A stretch of DNA of 64,000 bases from Engraulis encrasicolus (lineage: Eukaryota > Chordata > Actinopteri > Clupeiformes > Engraulidae), in assembly GCF_034702125.1 (NCBI RefSeq), contig NC_085861.1, positions 48,349,722 through 48,413,721 on the forward strand, given 5' to 3'. The position numbers and the translations under genes were made by a program. The notes under the pieces were generated by a model that saw nothing but the letters and a program-made list of their open reading frames with translations, had not been told where the DNA came from and ran no database searches. Below are positions 56,041 to 64,000 of this stretch, in pieces. Position 1 is the stretch's first letter; each line of letters opens with the position of its first letter.

Positions 56041-56147
56041 AGCGTAGTTGCTACAGTAGCTACTTTGTTGGGTGCAATGCAATTTCCCATTGGCAACTAC
56101 CCAAGTTGCTAACTGCTAACAATTACGCTTTCGAGAAATGCAACCCT
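56020..56147. mobile_element. Short foldback repeat
   Basis: 'gtgtgcatttctcaaaagcgtagtt' and 'aattacgctttcgagaaatgcaaccc' are inverted around a short centre. A common type of fish MITE. Confidence 0.6.
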
Positions 56148-56639
56148 GGTAGGCCTAGACTTTAATCATGCCTTGGCATACAGTAGCTGTGTACCATTGT
56201 TGGCAATAGGTGGGCTGAGTCCACACAATGCCATTGTACACACACACCTGCCTGGACAACCAAACCAGCCCAAACAGGTGTACAGTATGCTGAAGCTGCA
56301 CAGAGGCACAGACTAATAAATAAAACTCAAGGTAGTGGTGAGCAGTCAAGTTAGGTTTTTTTCCTCTACTGTCAACACTAGACATGGCCAAGCCCATTCT
56401 TTCAATGGTGATGGATTGATTGTTGTTGTTTTTTGAAAAAAAAAAAGGCCGGGTCACTGGCCTTGCCAAAGCTACACATGTAATTTTTAGGTGAATGTTA
56501 AGCGTTTCCTTTTGAAAATGTGACAATGAGAAGCAAAAGGAAAAAAGGGGGGGGGGGGAGATTGGCTGTTGAGCAACTCGCTTGTCCATTTAAATATACA
56601 TTTCCAAACAGCTGTGTAAAGGAGCGGTAATTTGCCAGT

Positions 56640-56800
56640 GTGTCTGCATGTCTGTGTGCTTGTGCGTGTGCGCGCGCGCCTGTGTGTGTGTGCGTGCGAG
56701 TGCATGCATTGATTTATTTGTGTGTGTGCTTGCATCATGATTATAAGTATGCGTGTGTGTATTTGTGTGAGCATGCATACCGTGTGTGGAGGCCTATGGG
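56640..56800. repeat. Imperfect GT/GC-rich simple repeat
   Basis: Degenerate TG, CG and TGTGCG runs, interrupted by AT-rich spacers. Confidence 0.8.
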
Positions 56801-56899
56801 TTCTATATTTTCTGTTTGTGCATCCCCCCCTCCCGCCAAGGAGGTTATGTGATTTTATGATTTTGTGTATGGTCATTTGTTTGTTTGTACGTTTGTGGT

Positions 56900-57400
56900 G
56901 CGTGGGTGTTTCTGTCCACCACAGGGCGAAGGTGCGCTCTCTGAGAACTTTTGTAACGTTTTAATGGGAAAGTCCTACAAACACAAAAAAAACTTCCCAA
57001 AACGATTGGTCTGGTTTGTATGGTTTGTTTGTCCAGCAGTATGGCCACAGAAAAAAAAACCCTGTCACTCACTATCTGCATGAGTGTCGCCACATGTGAC
57101 AGGGAATTTTTTTCCTCCAGGGTAAATAAAGGCAACGCTTTACTCAACGTAACACACTGTTACACCTAGAGCGTTACACCTAGACCCACATATACTGTGC
57201 TATAGACTGTATATCGAGAGATCCAATGTGCTTTAATTTTTTCGATTCTCAGCTAATTCGGAAAAAAAAACTGAATGAATGATGATTTAGATCCCACAAA
57301 TTACCAAATTCATTGGCCAAGAAAAAAATATTATGCAAAGCGCCCAGCTGCCCTTATTTTTCAAAATGGACCTATACCACAACCATGAGAACCTTGCAAA
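56900..57400. other. Intergenic stretch without recognised features
   Basis: A-rich and T-rich runs; no gene seen. Confidence 0.45.
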
Positions 57401-57989
57401 CCTGGGGTACGTTTCTGGAACGTTAGCATCTTTCTACAGATGTACTTCAAAGTTATCTGCTTACTTCAAGGCGAAATACATGCATTTCTCGAAACCTTAC
57501 CATTCCCACAGTAAGCCCAAAGTAGTGTGGCTACTTTCCTGAGTCCACACCGCTACTTACTTTCTTGTCATTGCAGTGTGTGACCAAAGAAGCAACAATA
57601 GACAAGCATGAATAGCCCTTTTGATTGGATGACAACCACATGTGTCTAGCTGACTCATGATTCAGCTGTTTCCTCCTAAATTCAGTGCGTGAAGTAGAAA
57701 GCAATAGTGTACAACCACCACCAGCACATTTGATTGGATGTCACGACACCGTGACTCAGCTGTTTCCTCCACAACACACCTTGTAATTTCTTTGTGGAAA
57801 AAACACGGCCGTGGAATTACAATCTGACACCGTCCGCACCAATAATGCAGTATTATATGCATGCCGATTGGATTTTGTTTCTTTCCAAGGTGTAATTTGT
57901 GAAATATTTGGATAATAAAGTAGTGGTTACTTCCGGAAATTCACCTGTTGAACTGTCATATTCCTAAAAAAAAAGTGGTGCAAATTTCA

Positions 57990-58080
57990 TTGCATAGCCT
58001 AGTGGTATTCACGCTTGCATCCCAATGGGAAAACAGAAGTCACGCAGGTTCGAATACACATGGTTGCAGTGCCACAATTT
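57990..58080 (+). other. tRNA-like sequence, left arm
   Basis: A-box-like TAGCCTAGTGG at 57995-58005 and B-box-like GGTTCGAATAC at 58047-58057, about 50 bp apart as in tRNA genes and tRNA-derived SINEs. A clean cloverleaf is not evident, so this is probably a pol III promoter relic rather than a working tRNA. Confidence 0.55.
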
Positions 58081-58194
58081 TGGAAATATCTGGCAGAAAT
58101 AGATCATTTATTTTGTGCATTATCAACACACACGCGCAGCCAAGGGAAATGTGTTACACTGTAGGGTCCAAAACACGATTTCACGAGTTGTTGT

Positions 58195-58290
58195 CAACAT
58201 GCCGCACACTGGATTCGAACCCACGTGGCTCGCGTCTTCCCATTGATAGGCAAGCGTAAATACCCCTAGGCTATGAAATGAAATTAGCAC
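58195..58290 (-). other. tRNA-like sequence, right arm
   Basis: On the minus strand, A-box-like TAGCCTAGGGG (58273-58263) and B-box GGTTCGAATCC (58221-58211), the latter a perfect consensus. It faces the left-arm copy. Better preserved than the left copy. Confidence 0.6.
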
Positions 58291-59297
58291 TAAAAACGTT
58301 TAAGTACTTGAGGCCTAAGCCAGTGAATTTCCGGGAGTAACCAATACTTTCTAATCTAAATATTTCACAAATTACACATCGAAATGAGACGAAATTCAAT
58401 CGGTATGCAATATATTACTAGTGTAGGATTCATCAGATTCCAAGGATATGAATTTTTTTTCACGAACAAATGACATGACTTGGATTTGTGTTCTGAACAC
58501 TCTCGCAGCTGTATCATGACTTTGTTTGCATGTCGATTGATTTTCAGCGCTTTTGCACCACAGGATTAAAAGATATTGACACATTTGTGGTCAAATATGT
58601 ACTACAAGTTTAGCTAATGGGTGGAGTCACACTCTGAAGTAGACTAGCACGTGTGTGTTACTTGGGGTGGCTGAGGTGATGTCTGGACTCAATGGATCTA
58701 CTCCAGCTGTACTTCAACTTCACTGTCGAGATACGGATAGGAGGCGCCTCACTTTCAAAGTCACCACTACTTCAGAGTGCACATTACTCCAAGCAGTAGT
58801 TACTTTGTGTGCTAACGTTCGAGACACAAGAGTTAGCAACTTTTATAGTATCTACTATGCAACATAGCTAACTGATTAGCTACTTGGCCGTTGAGAGACG
58901 CACCCCTGCTTGTTTGTGGTTGGTGTGGAAAAATAGAAGCACTACTTGGTGCAAACCTCCGCCAAGGCAGGGGGTATGCAGGGTTGTAAAAAGTATTAAA
59001 AGGTGATAAATTAAAAAGCCAAAATTTAATGGCCTTAAAAGTTGTAAATTTGCTCAAAAGGTATTATTTTTGGAAAAACAAGGTATTTTTTTTTAGTTGC
59101 ATCATTTTGATACAAAAAAATCTTTGTTTATTCACCGTTTATCACAGTTTTTTCATACACCAGTGATTCGTGCAACAGTAGCCACCTGACCTAGTTCATG
59201 GCAGAGTCATGCCGTAGGTCTATGTAGAAAGCAGACTGACGGTACTCTGGAATCGCACTGCTCCCTTTCGGACATCAAAAGTGTAATGTAATACTAA

Positions 59298-60124
59298 CAG
59301 GGCTTTGAACCATTATTTTTTTCCAAACGTTCCATTCCGAACAGAAACGGAATTATAACGTTTCCGGTTATGCGTTCCACCAATAAATTGACGTTCCCGA
59401 ACCGGTTAGAACAAAAAAATACTGTTCCCGGAACGGTTAATTTCGTTCCTGTCAGCTAATTACTCCCATAGGCCTAACTGACGTTAATTAAACAAGAAAG
59501 ACGGAAGTGCAAATGAGTCAGCCTACATTCCAAACTGTTTATTCAAGCAGATGAAAAGAATATCCTCCAGAATTTTGTCATTCAGGGACGACCTAAGCGG
59601 AGAAGCGGAGAATAAACCTCAATGATGAAAATGCACGCTCCACGCTGACTTGGTCACAGGGAGAGCTATGACGGACATTGTGAGTTTGTGCATGTTTGAA
59701 GTGGCTACAGATGCCCAATAATGTCGAATATTATCGGTGCGCTTTACATGCGCTTCTCTGCAATGTCTCACAATGATGCAATGGAAACTCTCCCCTTTTG
59801 TATGACAGTGGTTTCTCTTATTTAAGATGTGGAGTGGAGACTTTGTAGTCCACAGCTCTCTCTCCATTCAGTCAGAGAATGTCTGATGTCACACAGGACG
59901 TGAACCTCATGGTCATGGTAACGTGCGCAGGAAAATAATTACCTTTTTTGTTTTGTTTGAGGAACTGTATTAACCGGTATTAACCGGTTACCATTGTTTT
60001 TAAATAAGTGTTCCCGTTCCAGAACATAAAAAATAATAACGTTTACGGTTTCGTTTCTGTTCCCTGTAAAATACAAAAAGTTCCCGGTTTTTGGTTTCGT
60101 TCCTTGAACCGGTTCAAAGCCCTG
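59298..60124. mobile_element. hAT element
   Basis: Ends CAGGGCTTTGAACC and GGTTCAAAGCCCTG; exact 8-bp duplication aatactaa (59290-59297, 60125-60132). Subterminal 'ccggttcccg/accggtt' blocks. No transposase frame in 827 bp. Confidence 0.9.
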
Positions 60125-60340
60125 AATACTAAGTTAATTTTAAGAAATTACAAAAGATGTCTTGTTTATACTGGTATCGGAATGTCGTGATGGTTGTAAA
60201 AAAAATCTGAAGGTAGGGAAAAAGGGTATTAAATGGTAGTAAATTTGACTTCAAGATTGGTGTATATACCCTGCAAGGCCATAGGGTCACTGATGCCATA
60301 ACATCTACATGCTGTGTAATCCTAATATAACATACAAAAA

Positions 60341-60480
60341 AAATTCCGGGATCCGGATCACCACCAAAATTGAATCACTTATTCCTTTTTCTCTTTTCCA
60401 ACAGCTCAACAAAATGTCATCAAAATCCCTTTATAACTTTTTGAGTTATCCTGCTAACAGACAGACAAAAAAAACAATGC
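60341..60480 (+). repeat. Conserved fish retroelement 3' tail
   Basis: 'gggatccggatcaccacc' to 'gttatcctgctaacagacag' is a block I recognise as widespread in fish genomes, probably the 3' end of a LINE. The matching 'aacctccgccaaggc' start lies at about 58957-58971, so later insertions split the repeat. Confidence 0.5.
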
Positions 60481-60865
60481 GACCGAAAACATAACCTTCT
60501 TGCATATTATACTGCAAAATCAGCATATATATGGGAGCATCTGGACAGCATTACATACTGTAAAATAAAATCAGTGGAGAAAAAAAAGTCACAGTTTTCT
60601 ACCCAAACCTAACAACTTCACGCCGTGTTGTACAGATGAGACAGGGGCTTATCAGAGCGAGTAATTCTTAAGAGGACCTGAGAGGGACAAAAGAGGACAA
60701 TCAGGTCTCGACAAGCACCGAAATAGATTACAATTTAATGAGCAGTGCAGACAAAGGCATAAAGAGGAGACGGGGGTGGCACAGAAAGAGGACCAAAATG
60801 AGAGTAAATTGCGAGGTGTCATTTTCAATGTTGCTGACCACATGTCATGAATACATTTGTATTAG

Positions 60866-60945
60866 TGTGTGTGCGTGTGTGTGGGGGCGTTTCTGTGTGT
60901 GTGTTTGTGTGTGTGTGTGCGTGTGTGAGTGTGTTTGTCTATGTC
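60866..60945. repeat. Imperfect (GT)n microsatellite
   Basis: GT-rich run with T and C interruptions. Confidence 0.9.
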
Positions 60946-61033
60946 AAAGGGAGCTGTCAGAACAGGATGCTGTCCACTGGAGCTAAGAGGCCTGCTATTG
61001 AATGGGAAGGCAGGGAGAGCTGGTTGTACCCCA

Positions 61034-61134
<101 letters not shown>

Positions 61135-61265
61135 CTTTTTCTCTCTCACTCTCTCTCTCTCTCATACACACACACACAAACAGTTTTTCGCTCTCGCTCT
61201 CTCTCACTCTCTCTCACTCTCTCTGTCGCTCTCTCACACGCGTGCACACACACACACACACCCAA

Positions 61266-61278
61266 AACAGTCTTTCTT

Positions 61279-61364
<86 letters not shown>

Positions 61365-61397
61365 CAACACATACACGTAGACAAACACACACACACA
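61266..61397. repeat. (CT)n-(CA)n microsatellite
   Basis: CT run to 61300, then CA to 61397. A hAT-type element begins inside the last CA stretch. Confidence 0.95.
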
Positions 61398-63363
61398 CAG
61401 GGGCGCCGACAGGGGGGGAAAAGTGGTACTGATTATAACGGCCCAGACCAACACAACGGCCCGTCCGCGGATGGCAATTAATAGCCTAATAAAATATTAG
61501 AACTAATATTCTTGCCTTTTAAAAAAAAATGTCTATTTACAATGAAATGGTAATTGGAAATGAACGTAGGCCCATTAAACTCACAACTATCGATTTCCAT
61601 AACGTTTTCGTCAGTTCTTTAGGACCCTCCCCCCTTAGCTCTTGCGAAATGGTGCGGTCCAATCTGGCGGCGCGCGAGGCGTTGAATCGCACAGCGTCCG
61701 AAATGCTGGCAGCAGGAGTACAGAGCGACTTGAGGTCTTAACCCATAGAATGTTAGAATGTTAGTAATATAGGCTACAGTAGGCTACAATCTATGTCTTA
61801 ACCACATGATGGTGAGCTGGTGGTGACAGAGTAATGTAGTCAGGTTGGCAAGAAAAGACGGCAGAAAGAAGAGAGGGTCAGAAGCAGGCAAACTGGTCAC
61901 TCAATTTTTCTCCAAGAAAGGTATGCTCACTCAATGACATTGCGTTTGCAAACGCAATCAAATGATAGGCCTAACTAACAAACGGAAACCTTGGATAAAC
62001 TTCCAAGAGAGCACGTTAGCATGGCTCCTATTTAAACAATCCACCTTTATTGTCACCGCGAGCAAACGGCAAATGTGATAAACTATAGCCTCCAAACATA
62101 ATAGCCTACTTTCCCGACTACCATAGCCTACTGCTGAAGCGATTGCAGGGCTGACAGAATCGCTTGCTTCGTGGGTATTAAGTGCCAAAATAATGTTTTT
62201 TATATAACTAAATGGTTCGGCCATTATCCTGCATAGCAATGGCACAACACTCATGATGGAGGGGTTGTTGTTTTGTCCATATCAAATTTGTAGATTATAT
62301 CCGCGTTTCGTGATGAATGTTGCACGTCTATCAACTGCCACTGTCAGCGCGGTGTGGACCAACAGCGCAAGGGGGGAACACAGCACTCGTTGACCTGCTT
62401 TTGTTTGTGTTCGGTTTTGACCCTCTCATCAGTAAAGTTTTGGTTCTCTCTGGTCACCCAACAGCATCAGTTGAAACTTAAGTGAGGGGAATGAAGGCTG
62501 ATTTGACAACAACTTGTAGCCTAAGTTTTGGATGCTCTCATCAGCCATTTAATTATCATGTTTGCGCAGGAGAGCGGTGCCTTTGACAACAATGTAACAA
62601 CACGGAGTAGGCTAACCTAATGGCTAGGGCAAGAGATTTTCTTCTTCTCATGAAGTTACAAAGAGTTTTACCCTTGGCACGAAATAGGCTAAATGCTTAT
62701 CGGACGTCTAAATTAGACTAATGTCAGCGTGGTGCTGATGGACAGCGCACCACAACCTGTTAGTCACGTTCAGTTTCAGTCCGACGGAAAACTTGGATGC
62801 AGAAAATGAACAGCGATTTGACGAGACAGCTGCAGGTTAGATAGGCTATTGACGTCAGTCACCAAATCATTTTGGATAATCTGCACACACGGCACAGCCT
62901 ATGTCTAATACCAGACTGACGCGGACTACCAATAAGCTCTGTGAGTGTAACCCTATGGAATTGCGTCCTAGGCTACCCAGGCGGCTAACCACACGGGGTA
63001 GGCGCAAAGAAAGGAAAATTGTCTCTATGTTGAGTAGCTATCTGCGCTATTTTAATTAAGAATTCATGGAAATGATATTGGGAAATCTGTCTTATTTGAA
63101 TATGGAAAAACAAAAGCCTCAGCTTTTCCGACCATAATGCTTTATGTCTTTCAGAATGATTATTTGCCCCCTCTGAAGATTCTTAACCATTCAAATTAGG
63201 CCTATATAAATCTATGTGTTGGATTCATGCCCTTCATGCCCCCCTCCGCTCCCCCGAATAACAATAGTAATAATTTAAAAAGAAAAAAAAAGAAGGGGGA
63301 GGGGGGGGGTAGGCCCAAAATTAGAATCTTTCATAGGGCCCAAAATTCCTGGCGGCGCCCCTG
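61398..63363. mobile_element. hAT-type element inserted in a CA microsatellite
   Basis: Ends CAGGGGCGCCGACAGG and CCTGGCGGCGCCCCTG match in 15 of 16 positions. Both flanks are CA repeats, so an 8-bp cacacaca duplication cannot be told from the microsatellite. The 1966-bp body has no clear transposase; a 70-codon frame at 61529-61741 shows no known domain. CAGGGGCG-type ends are usual for hAT elements. Confidence 0.8.
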
Positions 63364-64000
63364 CACACACACACACACACACAGTACACAGTGCTAGAGG
63401 AAGGGTATCTATTCTTGTGGTTGGAGAGGTACCATCCTTCTATGTTCAGGCACAGAGCTGCTGGCCGAGTGGGTGTGGCTGCCCGCTAATTACTTCCCCA
63501 TTCACGTGGCCTGGGTACTCCAGGGAAGTTTGGCTATTTACCACACCTCTTCACTCTTACATGCACACACACTCAAACACACACACACCCGCGCACACAT
63601 ACACACACACACACACACGCACGCACACACAGACATACACCCATGCAGACACAAATATGCAAACACACACACACAGTAGCCTATCCAAATACATACACTG
63701 TTACACAGTAGACATACATAACCAGATACAGGCACACACTGTTACACATACTACGTACATACATTATCAGATATTTACATGCACACACACACACACACAC
63801 ACACATGAATGCATACATCACAACTGGCAGATTGCCTACATAAACATTTATACAGAGACACTCGCACTCACATTCAAATGCACAAATATATAGTCTCCTG
63901 ATCACACACACAACCACATAACAAAAACATACACACACAAGCATATCACAAAGGCCCCCACACAGAGAGACAGGCGCACGCACTCAGACATGACCTGGTC
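63364..64000. repeat. CA-rich simple-sequence region
   Basis: Repeated CA runs (63364-63382, 63560-63690, 63780-63806, 63900-63970) separated by 'acatac' and 'cagacac' variants. No gene; the 158-codon frame here is a repeat artefact. Confidence 0.85.

Larger units (their letters stand above)
57856..58415. repeat. Palindromic element with a tRNA-like sequence in each arm
   Basis: Arms of about 230-240 bp (57856-58095 and 58190-58415) pair throughout, from 'gtgtaatttgtgaaatatttgg' inward to the tRNA-like cores. Each core has A-box and B-box like motifs. The centre of about 95 bp contains 'acacacacgcgcagcc'. Possible outer inverted repeats near 57403 ('tggaacgttagca') and 58820 ('gctaacgttcga') suggest it lies inside a larger element. 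Confidence 0.8.

Noticed and set aside
61529..61741. 70-codon frame inside the 61398-63363 element
   Set aside because: No domain or repeat signature; too short to call.

Overview
The window is vertebrate nuclear DNA, almost certainly from a ray-finned (teleost) fish. It has spliced genes with GT-AG introns, long CA/GT microsatellites, and many fish-type transposons: Tc1, hAT, Kolobok, piggyBac, Harbinger, L2/Rex-like LINEs, Ty3/Gypsy and DIRS-like remnants. The frequent 'taggcctac/taggctac' texture hints at a clupeiform, but that is only a weak impression. Nothing bacterial is present.

The host genes are three copies of one intermediate-filament (IF) gene. Copy A (+, 107-2435) enters at the left edge and shows only its last seven exons. 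Copy B (+, 15366-23495) is complete: 11 exons, 763 codons. Copy C (-, 52963-43432) is complete: 11 exons, 712 codons. All visible exon junctions keep frame. The rod is closest to type III IF proteins, and the long Ala/Gly/Ser/Met tail with an acidic decapeptide repeat suggests the teleost relatives of hagfish thread keratin gamma. The family call is very secure; the thread-keratin assignment is moderate.

B and C are the arms of a large inverted duplication, about 14260-24145 against 37990-54060, around a spacer of about 13.8 kb. The arms share promoters, introns, 3' flanks and several transposon insertions, including a hAT element in intron 5 that copy A lacks. Each arm then gained its own insertions. 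B received a LINE and a Harbinger MITE. C received a nested hAT, a Tc1-like element, and a 4.8 kb inverted-repeat element that itself contains a Gypsy-type LTR retrotransposon. Empty sites in the other arm fix many insertion points exactly.

Layout: 1-2.8 kb, 3' part of copy A. 2.9-14.7 kb, MITEs, an intact Tc1 transposase (5338-6954), microsatellites, and a nest of Tc1-like remnants, a foldback element and a piggyBac-like element. 14.7-23.7 kb, copy B. 24-38 kb, spacer with LINE debris, two hAT elements, a motif-rich unknown stretch, a 4.2 kb Kolobok-like element with a THAP exon, and another hAT. 38.2-43.0 kb, the inverted-repeat element with its nested LTR retrotransposon. 43.2-53.1 kb, copy C. 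53.6-64 kb, repeats: a perfect-looking hairpin, a DIRS-like remnant, a palindrome with tRNA-like arms, hAT elements and dense microsatellites.

IF proteins assemble through their rods, so the copies probably encode interchangeable or co-assembling subunits that differ mainly in tail repeat number (A 3, B 11, C about 6).
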